Positions 1 through 9,358 of a stretch of 64,000 nt of DNA are shown piece after piece. Within the stretch, counting starts at the first letter, position 1. Every line of letters begins with the position of its first letter. Both the position numbers and the translations under genes were made by a program. This DNA is from Pseudoalteromonas sp. GCY (GTDB taxonomy: Bacteria > Pseudomonadota > Gammaproteobacteria > Enterobacterales > Alteromonadaceae). The stretch lies in the NCBI RefSeq assembly GCF_016695175.1, contig NZ_CP068022.1, positions 792,001 to 856,000 of the forward strand. The letters are read 5' to 3'. The notes below the pieces were generated by a model. The model did not search any database and had not been told where the DNA came from. It saw nothing but the letters and a program-made list of their open reading frames with translations.

Positions 1-633
1 GGAGCTGAATTTGCGCGAGCTGGGAAACTTGCGAATGTCGTTTTTGCTTATATGGCCTCAATATTTGCGCTTGTTTGTCTCCCCGTATACCTGAAAGAGT
101 CTGAGCCTCATATCCTTTACCTTATGATTGGGTTAGTGGTGTTTGCAAGCTTCGTTTTTTATCGAGTTCATAGAATTAAACACCATACATCTGAAGTGCT
201 ACGGGTCGACTTCTTCCGAAATACAGGCCTTGTCACTTTTCCCATTGGCAATAACGAAGGAAGCTTCTCGTTAACACTTGATGAAGTTGAACTATATATT
301 GTAAAGGTCTCATCGGGTAAAGGTGTGAGGCATAACCTAGCGTTTTTAGCCCCACTGCGATACCCAAAAACACTTAAGCGCCAGACACTTTATTCAACCG
401 ATTGGGAGCCAAAGGATATGGACAGCAGCGTGCAGCTGTGGAGTGAAATACACCGTTTTATGGATACCACTCAGCCCATACCAAGTTCGTTTTATAGAGG
501 TTGGCAAGAAACGATAGAAAGCCCCTATCTTGACCACGAAGACCATATTCAAATATTAGGTGAAGATTTAGTAAAGCAAGCCCCCTTTTATGACCTAAAA
601 AATAACCGTCCGTTAGATAAAGTGTTTTGGTAG
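1..633 (+). CDS. Membrane protein of unknown function, 5' end outside window
   Basis: The frame is open from base 1, so the gene starts upstream; the internal ATG at 52 is not its start, because codons 1-17 align with residues upstream of the same Met in the next gene (LAN-x-x-FAYMA shared). The visible part has two hydrophobic stretches near the N-terminus and then a soluble domain with conserved blocks SAEVLRVDFFR, LVTFP.GNN, LDEV.LYI, LWSEIHRFMD and a C-terminal LKNNRPLDKV. It is a tandem paralogue of the gene at 644, separated by 10 bp and probably cotranscribed. The soluble domain reminds me of proteins annotated DUF6708 (from memory, unverified). No function is assigned. Confidence 0.8.
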   Translation, partial: GAEFARAGKLANVVFAYMASIFALVCLPVYLKESEPHILYLMIGLVVFASFVFYRVHRIKHHTSEVLRVDFFRNTGLVTFPIGNNEGSFSLTLDEVELYIVKVSSGKGVRHNLAFLAPLRYPKTLKRQTLYSTDWEPKDMDSSVQLWSEIHRFMDTTQPIPSSFYRGWQETIESPYLDHEDHIQILGEDLVKQAPFYDLKNNRPLDKVFW

Positions 634-643
634 CAATAACATA

Positions 644-1618
644 ATGAAAGCACGCCATAAGGAAGTCAGCCCTACCCATAACCGCACTCGGAAAAAAGTG
701 GTGGCCTTACTCGCTTTAGGTCTGCAAAAAATAGTAAGTAAGGTAATGGAAACCGAGGTAGCGCCCAAAGCACCTAAAGAGATAAAAGAGCATACAGAGG
801 ACAATTTACCACCGATTGATTTTGGTCGACCGGTGGAAGAGACTCCTCTACTACCAATAGCAGACTCAGTACCAAGACGTAAAAAAGTAAAGGGAGGATT
901 TGAACGAGTGCCTATACAGTTAAACAGCCGCTTCTTACTCGCGCAAAATAACCTAATGGCCTCCAGCAGAGATATAAAATTGATGAGTGTTGACCTTGAT
1001 CGTATTGATAAGTTAGCTAACGCATTCTTTGCCTATATGGCAACAATATGTGCATTTATCACCTTATATTTTTATCTTGCTACCAGAGAAGTCGTTTACA
1101 TCAAGGTCATTGCTGTATTGCTGAGTATCGCCATCCCGATCTTCATTCATGTTGGCTACGTAAAACGCACTTCAGCTGAAGTACTCCGTGTTGATTTCTT
1201 TCGCCATAGTGGCCTTGTTACCTTTCCCGTTGGTAACAATGTTAGTACCTTTTCGTTAGCGTTAGATGAGGTTGATTTGTATATCGGTAAAGTTTCCGCA
1301 GGTCGAGGGGTGCAGTTTAACATGGCCTATTTGGTACCAAAGCGCTACCCCAAACACCTTCGCCATCAACCTATGTACCCTGTCGACTGGGAGCCAAGAG
1401 ACTTAGAAGATAGCATGGAGCTGTGGAGTGAAATCCATCGTTTTATGGATAACACTCAACCTATACCTGCATCCTTTTACAAAGGCTGGCAAGAGGTAAT
1501 CGAAAGCAGTGACTTTACGGAGCAAGATAAAATAATCATATTAGGTGAAGATTTAGTAAAACAAGCCCCCTTTTATGACCTAAAAAATAACCGTCCGTTA
1601 GACAAAGTGATTTGGTGA
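644..1618 (+). CDS. Membrane protein of unknown function, tandem paralogue
   Basis: A 324-residue protein: a basic, hydrophilic N-terminal region of about 120 residues, two transmembrane segments around residues 127-175, and a C-terminal soluble domain closely matching the preceding gene (VLRVDFF, GLVTFPVGNN, WEP.DLEDS, ELWSEIHRFMD). The start is 10 bp after the previous stop, with no clear Shine-Dalgarno, which suggests translational coupling. The last ~70 bp are almost identical at DNA level to the first copy while the rest has diverged, pointing to recent gene conversion. Function is unknown; paired duplicates of this sort are often polymorphic accessory genes, but that is inference. Confidence 0.82.
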   Translation: MKARHKEVSPTHNRTRKKVVALLALGLQKIVSKVMETEVAPKAPKEIKEHTEDNLPPIDFGRPVEETPLLPIADSVPRRKKVKGGFERVPIQLNSRFLLAQNNLMASSRDIKLMSVDLDRIDKLANAFFAYMATICAFITLYFYLATREVVYIKVIAVLLSIAIPIFIHVGYVKRTSAEVLRVDFFRHSGLVTFPVGNNVSTFSLALDEVDLYIGKVSAGRGVQFNMAYLVPKRYPKHLRHQPMYPVDWEPRDLEDSMELWSEIHRFMDNTQPIPASFYKGWQEVIESSDFTEQDKIIILGEDLVKQAPFYDLKNNRPLDKVIW

Positions 1619-1651
1619 TACTCGAATTAATCTCTATAACAAGGAGCTTTT

Positions 1652-2254
1652 ATGACAATAAAAAAGTTAATTAAGAAATGCGTTGAGCATATTCTAGATG
1701 AAGGAACGCCCACTCGTGCAATCAGTGATGTGAGTGTGCAAAATCAACAACCCAAATATGGTCAAGCTTATCAACAACAGCCGCAACAAGTAATACGGAA
1801 TGGTCAGCAAGTTACGATAACAAGATCTCAAGTTTCAACAAAGCGAGAGCCCAACCCAGTCGCTGAATTTTTGATTAAAGCCATTGTTATTTTGATAGGC
1901 ACCTTTGCAGTTGGTGCTTTATGTTTCGATGCATATTATTTAAATAAACGAGGCGACAATGCAGCTGTCGGCTTAATGATGGCAGCCGTTGGTGTGATGT
2001 ATGGGTATCACTTTATTATGGCAAAGCTTGGCGATTACACTCAGCTTGTAAAGACATCCCGTTTTGTAGGATGGGGCTTAAATATAGCAGGTACGTTTTA
2101 TAGCCTATTTATCTTTGCTGATTTACTGTCCGACTTTCGCGGGCACTCAGAGGATCAAGTAGCCCTTATCATGGCTTTCATCAATATCATTTTTATAGGA
2201 CTTTTGTTCTTTCTAATGCAAAAGATAAAGCAACCCACAAAGCAAATTGATTAA
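1652..2254 (+). CDS. Multi-pass membrane protein of unknown function
   Basis: A 200-residue protein with a Gln-rich hydrophilic N-terminal region (residues ~30-65) followed by four hydrophobic segments (about 72-95, 103-125, 137-157 and 168-190). A strong AAGGAG Shine-Dalgarno lies just before the ATG. It follows the two paralogous membrane proteins on the same strand with a 33-bp gap, so the three probably form one transcription unit, closed by the hairpin at 2267. I do not recognise the family. Confidence 0.78.
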   Translation: MTIKKLIKKCVEHILDEGTPTRAISDVSVQNQQPKYGQAYQQQPQQVIRNGQQVTITRSQVSTKREPNPVAEFLIKAIVILIGTFAVGALCFDAYYLNKRGDNAAVGLMMAAVGVMYGYHFIMAKLGDYTQLVKTSRFVGWGLNIAGTFYSLFIFADLLSDFRGHSEDQVALIMAFINIIFIGLLFFLMQKIKQPTKQID

Positions 2255-2266
2255 ACTCCTTGAAGT

Positions 2267-2297
2267 AGTAAGCCACCGCTAAAATAGGTGGCTTACT
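2267..2297 (+). terminator. Rho-independent terminator
   Basis: An 11-bp perfect stem (AGTAAGCCACC with GGTGGCTTACT) and a 9-nt loop, followed by ATTTTG. It lies 13 bp after the stop at 2254 and before the converging gene ending at 2331, so it may serve both strands. Confidence 0.75.
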
Positions 2298-2330
2298 ATT
2301 TTGAGCCTGTGCGCATTCAGGAAACCTAAT

Positions 2331-3737
2331 TTACTGACTCTTTTGCATTAACTTTAAATAGTTGTTGTAAATATGGCTTACTTGCATGGTTGATTTACCT
2401 GAACTTATACCATGGCAGCTGAAACAGTTAGCTGGTTTAATTTGTGGCTCGCTGCCAGTGACATCGCTGAAAGTTTGGGTATAAGTTTCCATAGTGATAT
2501 TGGCAACCGCTAATGAGCCGCGTAACGCCTCGTTGGCTCCCTTACCCACGATATTGCCACTAATGCCATTTGCAAAATCGTAATCTTGCGTGCTCAGCCA
2601 GATTGATCCGGCGTAAAAGTAGTTACTCCAAACTGGATTCTTTTGTTCCAGTTTTACATTCACTAAGCTATTTAGTTCAGTAATATTATTGAAGTTAGTT
2701 TCATCTTGAGTTTGTTGTGTCTGACTCCCCACCAGCTCAGGGTTATTACCCGCTATATATGGATTGCCGTTTGGCACGCCGTATTGATATAAACGAAACG
2801 TGTTGGTCGTAGTTTCAGAAGCTGGATACGTTAAATGTGCATTTTGCACTTCTGTTCCGCCCCGATAAAATAGCAGCTCATGACTGTTACTCACTACTTT
2901 ATCTTGCTGTAAGTAAGCCGTGCTTTTCTTAAACTTCCCCTCAGAGCTGTAGTAATCTGGTGCACTCAATTTATGTTCGAACGTCGCCCAAATAAACTCT
3001 GGGTGATTTTCAACCACACCGACAACATGCATACCAACGAGCGCCACTTCTCCCGTACCGCTATATTTATTGTCTTTTTGGTAAACCGCTTCACGAATAT
3101 AAAAATGCTCAGCTAAATCAAGCTTTGGATAGACTTGTTGCAGCGCTTTTACATCCATCCAAGCAACCTTTAACTCAACCGACCCCACAGCAAATTCAGC
3201 TTTGCTATCTGCTTTAGGGTGAGAGGTTGCTGACTTCATATAAGTATCGTTAACGTGGATCGAATAATGTACGGGCGTCCCGCCAAACTTGCTGTAAATA
3301 ACGCCATCTGATCCTGCTTGGTTTATATCTTCCAGGATCAACACATTTGCAGGGCGAAGTCCGGTTGGATTTAATAAATCATTCCAAGGGGCAAAATAAG
3401 GTTTTAGCGCATTATCAACCTGCCAAAACCCAGAACCAAACATCAACAAGCCACCAGGAGCACGCTTGTCAGGCTGCGTTAAATAGAGAAACTTATTCCA
3501 CGACCACTGATGAAAATCGCAGTTTGTCGAGAGATCTTTACCACCTTTAAATGCAAACGGACTATTTGCACCTTCAGGAGGGTTTGGCACAGGGCTGCCA
3601 AACCAATCGTTATTCGGTTTACAAGAAGTATCGTTCGAGTAAGCAAGCGCACTTGGCGCAGCCAGTGTACTTGTAGCAAGCAATAATGACATTCCAAGTA
3701 GTTGGAGTTTAGTGCGTGTAATTGATGACGGTAGCAT
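2331..3737 (-). CDS. Secreted protein with one CxxCH haem motif
   Basis: A 468-residue protein with an N-terminal signal peptide (hydrophobic core around residues 13-27, ending APSALA). A single c-type haem attachment motif, CFSCH, sits near the C-terminus (residues 438-442), so it should be exported and haem-bound in the periplasm. The remaining ~400 residues are Trp/Tyr-rich without a motif I can name. It is the last gene of a minus-strand group with the phosphatase at 3877 and the TonB receptor at 5311, but a 139-bp gap leaves cotranscription open. The redox partner is unknown. Confidence 0.75.
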   Translation of the reverse strand: MLPSSITRTKLQLLGMSLLLATSTLAAPSALAYSNDTSCKPNNDWFGSPVPNPPEGANSPFAFKGGKDLSTNCDFHQWSWNKFLYLTQPDKRAPGGLLMFGSGFWQVDNALKPYFAPWNDLLNPTGLRPANVLILEDINQAGSDGVIYSKFGGTPVHYSIHVNDTYMKSATSHPKADSKAEFAVGSVELKVAWMDVKALQQVYPKLDLAEHFYIREAVYQKDNKYSGTGEVALVGMHVVGVVENHPEFIWATFEHKLSAPDYYSSEGKFKKSTAYLQQDKVVSNSHELLFYRGGTEVQNAHLTYPASETTTNTFRLYQYGVPNGNPYIAGNNPELVGSQTQQTQDETNFNNITELNSLVNVKLEQKNPVWSNYFYAGSIWLSTQDYDFANGISGNIVGKGANEALRGSLAVANITMETYTQTFSDVTGSEPQIKPANCFSCHGISSGKSTMQVSHIYNNYLKLMQKSQ

Positions 3738-3876
3738 GATGCTTTCCTTAAGATGTAAAACTCCTGTTAAATCTAGTTCATCAAAACGGAAGTTATCAAT
3801 TACATAGCATTACATTTAATCTGTATTTCACCCTTTTTAAATGCTTAAAACCGCATGTTTATCACCTGCTGATTCC

Positions 3877-5136
3877 TCACTTACTACGATGAGCAAAACT
3901 AAAGCTTTGCTCTGGCACCAGCTGACCGCTTAAATCGTTTAGCGTTGAGTAAAACGACACATTTAGCATGTCTTTTTGGTTGTCTAATTCGATATGCGCA
4001 AAGCCCCAAGTAAAAGCTTTATTCCAGACTAGGTCGTACTCTGGGTAACGCTTTTCTTGATAGTTAGCAAGCGGTGTATGCGTGCCGCGCATTTTTGATG
4101 CGGCGCCACTGATAACAAGTGGTAACTTAGGCTTTGTGTTTCCAGGGAGTACACGTGAGCAGTCGTCCGTTAACAGTTCCAAATCATGCTCATGGCCTGC
4201 GATATATGCATCTGCGTACTCACACAGTTCGGGTAAGATTAGACGGCGTAATACATGTGCTTCATCGTACTTGGTGCCACCAATAGACCAAAGTACATGG
4301 TGTCCATATACAATTTTCCATTTTGCGGTTGAGTTTTTAAGCCCATTTGCAAGCCAAGCCAATTGCCTGTGATCTTCCCCATTGACAGGTTGCTCGTGTT
4401 TTTCAATGTCTTCAACTTCGGCTTGACCACTCGCCAGTGCGCTTGCCAATCCCTGTTCACTACCGTCCGGTTTTAGTGGAATTTCGTAATAATGCTGGCC
4501 AGAGAGTAGCATATTGGTATCGAGCACAAAAAATTCTACGTCATTGCCTTTTTCACCAAAGGTGTAGCTGTAATAACCTTTGCCATCCATATGAAAATTA
4601 GCTTGCTTAGCCATCCACTCGGTCTGTAATTTCACGCCGCGACGAGACGTCTTCCAATCGTGGTTGCCTAATGCTGAATACACAACCAACTCTGGGTTTT
4701 GAATAAGTAGCGGCTTTAGCGGTCCTAAAATCAAGTCATCCATACGCTTTTGGTCGTCTTTACCATCGTTAGCCGCCGCACCATCAGGATAGATATTATC
4801 ACCAAGCTGAATAGCAAAGTCGCATGGCTTTTTCTCACACAAAGAGGCCATTGCCTGTCCAACCACCAACGCACCGGTTTCCTCCGTTGCGGTTTCGGTT
4901 CCCGGATAAACATAGATAGGCGCATGATTAAATTCTTCGAGCGGGCGATGCTCTTCTAACCAATCCGCCTTTTCAGCAGCAATAAACTCGGCCTTATTTT
5001 TAGGCGATTTAATGTGCTTTGTTTTTGGATAATCTGGGTGATAGCCGCCATCACCAAAGGCCAGAAAGTTAATATTTTCTGCGGCTTGTGCTGCACCACT
5101 AAGCGCGAATAGTAAAGCTATTGATGTTATTTTCAT
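3877..5136 (-). CDS. Secreted purple acid phosphatase-like metallophosphoesterase
   Basis: A calcineurin-like metallophosphoesterase with the ordered metal-binding motifs of tartrate-resistant/purple acid phosphatases: FGDGG near residue 29, LGDNIYPDG, GNHDW, GHHVLWS and GHEHD. The mature enzyme should hydrolyse phosphomonoesters outside the cytoplasm; the signal peptide ends at about AAQA-AEN. I prefer the ATG at 5136, which begins a classic signal peptide; a GTG four codons upstream (5148) is also in frame. It is transcribed in the same direction as the TonB receptor at 5311, with repeats between them. A role in phosphate or organophosphate scavenging is inferred from this pairing. Confidence 0.85.
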   Translation of the reverse strand: MKITSIALLFALSGAAQAAENINFLAFGDGGYHPDYPKTKHIKSPKNKAEFIAAEKADWLEEHRPLEEFNHAPIYVYPGTETATEETGALVVGQAMASLCEKKPCDFAIQLGDNIYPDGAAANDGKDDQKRMDDLILGPLKPLLIQNPELVVYSALGNHDWKTSRRGVKLQTEWMAKQANFHMDGKGYYSYTFGEKGNDVEFFVLDTNMLLSGQHYYEIPLKPDGSEQGLASALASGQAEVEDIEKHEQPVNGEDHRQLAWLANGLKNSTAKWKIVYGHHVLWSIGGTKYDEAHVLRRLILPELCEYADAYIAGHEHDLELLTDDCSRVLPGNTKPKLPLVISGAASKMRGTHTPLANYQEKRYPEYDLVWNKAFTWGFAHIELDNQKDMLNVSFYSTLNDLSGQLVPEQSFSFAHRSK

Positions 5137-5183
5137 TGTTACCGACACAGTGTTACCACTGCATCCTCCTGCATATAAATAAG

Positions 5184-5297
5184 GGGGTGTCCTGTTAATA
5201 CCCTAAGGTGGGTGTCCTGCTAATACTGCTAATACCCTAGCTCGATTCGGTGGGTGCTTTTACAAGCTTTTACAAAAGCTTTTACAAGGACACCCAC
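5184..5297. repeat. GGTGGGTGTCC repeat cluster (REP-like)
   Basis: A compact cluster: GGGTGTCCTGTTAATACCC, then GGTGGGTGTCC (5207-5217) followed by TGCTAATAC repeats, then GGTGGGTG with three copies of GCTTTTACAA, closed by the inverted GGACACCCAC (5288-5297). The outer inverted motifs could pair. The same core occurs as a hairpin at 18206-18249, also followed by short tandem direct repeats, so this is a repeat family rather than a private terminator. It lies between the TonB receptor and the phosphatase and may modulate their shared transcript. Confidence 0.6.
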
Positions 5298-5310
5298 TTT
5301 TACTTCTCTC

Positions 5311-8100
5311 TTAGAAGGACGTTACCGTTACTCCAAGCTCAAATGAACGGCCATAGGTTTCGTATTGGTAGTTGTAACGAGTGTCGCCTTGATAAATGCT
5401 CATCGGCTCGTCGGTTAAATTGATCGCGTTGAAATAAAGTTGAGTTTGCTCGGTATAAAAGTACTTCATGCTGAAATCGAGTTGCAGATGGTCGTCTTGG
5501 AAAACGCGCTGCTTGTTCTCTTCAAACAAAAAGCTTTTGCTCTTGTACGACGCACTTAACCTTGCGCTTATTTGGCTATTTTCATAACCAAACATCAGAT
5601 TGCCCACGGTGTCGGATTGGTTTGGTAGATTGTCATCAGCGTCAATAAATGTACCATTGACTGAGAGCATCAAACCATTTTGAAAGTTCTTCGTGTACGC
5701 AAGTTCTACCCCTGTCAGTTCAGCAGCGCCGCCATTAACACTTTGAATAACTTCTTTATAGCCTTGCCACTGACCGTTATCTTGCACCTCGGCTTTGGCA
5801 ATAAAATTATCGATGTTTTTGTGAAAAACGCCTGCAGATAACACGCCAATCGCGCCGGGGTAATATTCTACCGAAAAGTCATAGTTTGTTGACTTGTATG
5901 GGTCTAAGTCTGGGTTTCCGACTTCGGCTTTACGCTCAATTTCAATTTCGCCATCATCTTCTGTGGTCTCTGTTTCTATGATTTGAAATGCTGCTGCATC
6001 TTCAAAGCTTGGACGCGCAAGAGTTTGTGTATAGGCAAAACGGGTGATCAGCTTGTCGCTGATTTCATAGCGTAATGTTAAGTTTGGTAATAAATGGTCG
6101 TAGCTATCTTCAACTTGCCATTGGTTGATCTCGACGCGCTCAACGTCATTCACTTCATCATTAATGAGTTCAACGCGATTACCACTCGTTGCATAATCTG
6201 TGTCTTCGTATCTAAAGCCTGCAATAACATTGAGTTTATCAATGTCGACCGTCAGCATGGCGTAGAGCGCGGTGACGGTTTCTTCACTGGTGTATGAGCG
6301 ACCTTGTGTTTCAATGTCAGTTTCAAGCTGGTTTAGCTCAAGGGCACTGCGATTACTGTAGAAGTAGTCGCGGATCTGGCCGCGACTTAAACCCGGACCA
6401 AAGGCCCCAAGCTCATACTCAGGCTCATTGGCGGCAAAGTCTTTCGCCGTTAGATCATCAAAACCGCCATCATATAGTTTGGCGTCAACGCGGTTAAACT
6501 TTTCACGGTCGGCATATTTACCACCAAATTTAATTTGCGCATTGTGACCAAGTAAAGTGAAGTCTTTAGTTAAATCCAGTCTAAAGCTGGTATTTTCATC
6601 TTCACTGAGGTTGTTCTCCCAGACAATTTCATCGATTTCAAAATTGCTGAGCTTCTTAGAAGCTTCATCCGCTGCAAGCGTTGGCGTCTTACCATCCAGT
6701 ACATACCCTAGCGCAAAATCTTCTCCAGCAAATGAGGTATCCAAGCGATTTGGCTCGCTTTCATCCGATTTCGAGTAGCCAATGCTGTATTCAATAAACC
6801 AATCCTGCACTAAGTTTTCGCCGCCCAAAACCACAGATAAAATGCTTTGCTCTTCATATCTGTCTTTGGTATCTCTATCCATTTCTGCACCTGAGAAATA
6901 GGCCGCATTTTGGCTTAGCTCATCGGCAAATAAATCGCCTTTGTCAAACTTGTACTCATTGCGTTGACGAAATTCATCGTCAGAAAACTTGCTGTAGAGC
7001 GTGCGTAAGTAGTATTTGTTAAACCCTTTGTGATGCACATCAAGATTCAGTGCCGCCCCTAAACGCTCTCGCGTAATACGATAGTGGCGCTGTTCCATTT
7101 CCTCAGCACCAAAGAAGCTCACTTCTTCCCCTGAGTTCACATCGTCCATTTCTAGTTCCATCCAGCCGCCGTCGGTTTCCATATTATGAGAACCAAACTC
7201 ACGCTCAAACCAAGATACCGCCGTTGCAACCCCAACTTCCAACTCTTTGCCTGCGGCATAAATATCGGTGAAACTAAACGACGCTTTTGGGCTGGTCTCG
7301 CTCACCTGTTCATTGTGTGACGCTTGTAACGTCACGCTGTAGCTCTGCCCTTCTCGGTCAAAAGCACTGAGGCTTTTTACTTCGATGCTACCACCCACCG
7401 CTGATGCGTCCATATCCGGTGTGACTGTTTTGCTCACCTCTAGGCTTTGCACTAACTCACTTGGGATGACATCCATCGCCACTGAGCGCACGCCCGCTTC
7501 AGGAGAAGGCACGTTGGCTCCATTGATAGTCACGTTATTTAGATTTGGGTCGATCCCACGAATTGCCACAAAACGGCCTTCACCTTGATCTCGTTGAATA
7601 GAAAGTCCAGGCAGACGTTGCAGTGCTTCTGCTGCGTTTTGATCCGGCAACTGACCGATGGAATCCGCGCTGACGATCGATTTAAGTGACAGAGCATTTT
7701 TTTGTCGGTTTAGTGCACCTGCTTGTCCGGCTCTTTGCCCTACAACAATAATATCGTCCATTTGGCCCGATTGAGAACCAAGCTGTACTTGAACATCGGT
7801 GACTTGGTTATCAGTAATTGTGATACTTTTAGTCACTGTTTCAGCGCCAAGATAACTTATCTCAAGCGTATAATTACCCGCCGGGAGATTAGTTGCCGTA
7901 AAGCGGCCATCTCGCTCAGAGATAAGGGCTCTGTCTAATTCTTTGATCACCACTTTTGCCCCTTGAAAGTGGCTCTTTTGCGATACGGAACTAACTTGCC
8001 CTGTTAGGGTGTTAGCATTTGCAACTGAGCTTAACGTCAGTCCAGCACAGATCATCGCAACGGCAGAAAGCGTAAAGCTTGTCGGTAGATTTTTTTTCAT
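5311..8100 (-). CDS. TonB-dependent outer membrane receptor with carboxypeptidase-regulatory-like N-terminus
   Basis: A 929-residue protein with a signal peptide ending ASSVANA-like, a CarboxypepD_reg-like beta-sandwich (residues ~33-110; GRFTATNLPAGNYTLEISY), then the plug (IIVVGQRAGQAGAL, QLPDQNAAEALQRLPG, FVAIRGIDPNLNNVTING) and a long beta-barrel ending in Phe (GVTVTSF). This arrangement fits the TonB-Xanth-Caul type of receptors, often used for sugars, peptides or phosphorylated compounds. The ligand cannot be read from sequence; the phosphatase downstream suggests a phosphate-containing ligand. Unusually acidic extracellular loops are visible (ETETTEDDGEIEIE). The upstream 349 bp contains a palindrome at 8167. 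Confidence 0.9.
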   Translation of the reverse strand: MKKNLPTSFTLSAVAMICAGLTLSSVANANTLTGQVSSVSQKSHFQGAKVVIKELDRALISERDGRFTATNLPAGNYTLEISYLGAETVTKSITITDNQVTDVQVQLGSQSGQMDDIIVVGQRAGQAGALNRQKNALSLKSIVSADSIGQLPDQNAAEALQRLPGLSIQRDQGEGRFVAIRGIDPNLNNVTINGANVPSPEAGVRSVAMDVIPSELVQSLEVSKTVTPDMDASAVGGSIEVKSLSAFDREGQSYSVTLQASHNEQVSETSPKASFSFTDIYAAGKELEVGVATAVSWFEREFGSHNMETDGGWMELEMDDVNSGEEVSFFGAEEMEQRHYRITRERLGAALNLDVHHKGFNKYYLRTLYSKFSDDEFRQRNEYKFDKGDLFADELSQNAAYFSGAEMDRDTKDRYEEQSILSVVLGGENLVQDWFIEYSIGYSKSDESEPNRLDTSFAGEDFALGYVLDGKTPTLAADEASKKLSNFEIDEIVWENNLSEDENTSFRLDLTKDFTLLGHNAQIKFGGKYADREKFNRVDAKLYDGGFDDLTAKDFAANEPEYELGAFGPGLSRGQIRDYFYSNRSALELNQLETDIETQGRSYTSEETVTALYAMLTVDIDKLNVIAGFRYEDTDYATSGNRVELINDEVNDVERVEINQWQVEDSYDHLLPNLTLRYEISDKLITRFAYTQTLARPSFEDAAAFQIIETETTEDDGEIEIERKAEVGNPDLDPYKSTNYDFSVEYYPGAIGVLSAGVFHKNIDNFIAKAEVQDNGQWQGYKEVIQSVNGGAAELTGVELAYTKNFQNGLMLSVNGTFIDADDNLPNQSDTVGNLMFGYENSQISARLSASYKSKSFLFEENKQRVFQDDHLQLDFSMKYFYTEQTQLYFNAINLTDEPMSIYQGDTRYNYQYETYGRSFELGVTVTSF

Positions 8101-8449
8101 TATTTGCTCGCACAGGTTGAGTAGAATTTTAGCGCCCCGCTAAAACGTCGCGGCTACCCTAGTGCGAAAACGTGACGTTTTTATTTCACTTGAGTGCGCT
8201 GCAGCCTTTAACAGGGCGTTTATGCCGGCCGAACTCGTGAATTTGAGCCGATATGACCCCCAGCCTTTAGGATTTTGGCAACGATATTTAACCTGAACTC
8301 TGAATAACAATCGGTTTGCTAGCTGCTGTTATGCAAAAATGTTGCGGTTTTTGTCATAAAAACATCGCCTTTACTGAGCTAAATTGACCCTATCAGCACC
8401 AAGCGCAAATTTTTACTATATCGCTCTACATTTTGACTAGACAACAAAC
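8101..8449. other. Divergent intergenic region between TonB receptor and GGDEF-like gene
   Basis: A 349-bp non-coding region holding promoters for divergent genes. Apart from the AAAACGTGACGTTTT palindrome (8167-8181) and a TTAACCTGAACTC string at 8287 that resembles the MITE end, I see no ORF, tRNA or convincing terminator. I looked for a PhoB box and found none. Confidence 0.5.
8167..8181. promoter_or_regulatory. Perfect 7-1-7 palindrome, candidate operator
   Basis: AAAACGTGACGTTTT is a perfect inverted repeat around one G, located 67-81 bp upstream of the TonB receptor ATG. Its form is typical of LacI-type or similar dimeric repressor sites. No cognate regulator is recognisable in the window. 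Confidence 0.3.
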
Positions 8450-9358
8450 ATGAAACTTCAGCCTTTTTTACTTCATCAATCGCGGTGGTTGCTACTAGTG
8501 CTACTCACACTGGTTGCCATTACCATCACGGCCTATACCTCAGTACTGCGACCACTGTCGGACGTCAATTGGCTCGATAGCCTTGGTGAAGGTGGCCTCA
8601 CGCTGATGACATTGATTTGGATTGCGGTGACCTTGCTCACTCGACCAAAAGGGCTCGTTACTAACCTACTGTTTGCAGGGTTGAGTGCCATGTATGTTTC
8701 TATGCTGTGGGATTTTTTGGATGAGATGGTGGTATTCACGCCCCATTATTTAACCAGTTTTGAAGCGATCCCAGCTTGCTTTGGCATGGTACTGATGAGT
8801 ATTTCAGCCTATTACTGGTACAAAGAACAAAGCATATTCAATCAAACCTTAATGAAAAAAGAGCGTTTTTATCGTGACCACAGCATGACCGACTTTGTCA
8901 CCGGCCTCTACAGCGTAGAGTATATGCAAAATCAAGTTCGCCACGAACAATCTCGCCTTGCCAATGGCAATAGCCCATTTTGCTTAACGCTATTCGATAT
9001 ATGTGATTTTGCCGCTTATTCTCGCCAGCATGGTATGCAAAAAAGTAATCAGTTACTACGCGATATTGCCGATATGCTCTCTTTGAGCATGCGAGAGAGT
9101 GATCTGCTATGTCGTTTTGCGGCAGATAAATTTGTGGTCGTTCACCCACAAACCAACCATATTCAAGCCCAAGCTTTTGCCAACCGTGTGGCTGAATTTA
9201 TCGCTCGCCATGCCAACTATGATGACGGTGAAAACCAGCCGCAATATAGTGCAGTGAGATGGAGCTGTATCGAAGTTAATGACAAACACTGTGAATTTGA
9301 ACCTCTGATAGCAGCGCTTGTGAACGAGCTGAATCAGACCAAGGTAGCTGCGGCTTAA
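8450..9358 (+). CDS. Membrane protein with degenerate GGDEF domain
   Basis: 302 residues: about four transmembrane segments (residues ~12-30, 48-64, 70-90 and 105-124) and a C-terminal GGDEF-fold domain beginning at SMTDFVTGLYS. The signature GGDEF is replaced by AADKF (residues 224-228), and the substrate-binding region is also altered, so diguanylate cyclase activity is unlikely. Such domains usually act as GTP- or c-di-GMP-binding or protein-interaction modules. Its stop overlaps the start of the AraC-type gene (TAATG), implying coupled translation and a joint regulatory task. No strong Shine-Dalgarno is seen. Confidence 0.82.
   Translation: MKLQPFLLHQSRWLLLVLLTLVAITITAYTSVLRPLSDVNWLDSLGEGGLTLMTLIWIAVTLLTRPKGLVTNLLFAGLSAMYVSMLWDFLDEMVVFTPHYLTSFEAIPACFGMVLMSISAYYWYKEQSIFNQTLMKKERFYRDHSMTDFVTGLYSVEYMQNQVRHEQSRLANGNSPFCLTLFDICDFAAYSRQHGMQKSNQLLRDIADMLSLSMRESDLLCRFAADKFVVVHPQTNHIQAQAFANRVAEFIARHANYDDGENQPQYSAVRWSCIEVNDKHCEFEPLIAALVNELNQTKVAAA

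Noticed and set aside
8101..8449. PhoB box upstream of the TonB receptor
   Set aside because: TTGTCATAAAA near 8355 resembles a half site, but no second repeat at 11-bp spacing is present and the orientation does not suit the receptor.
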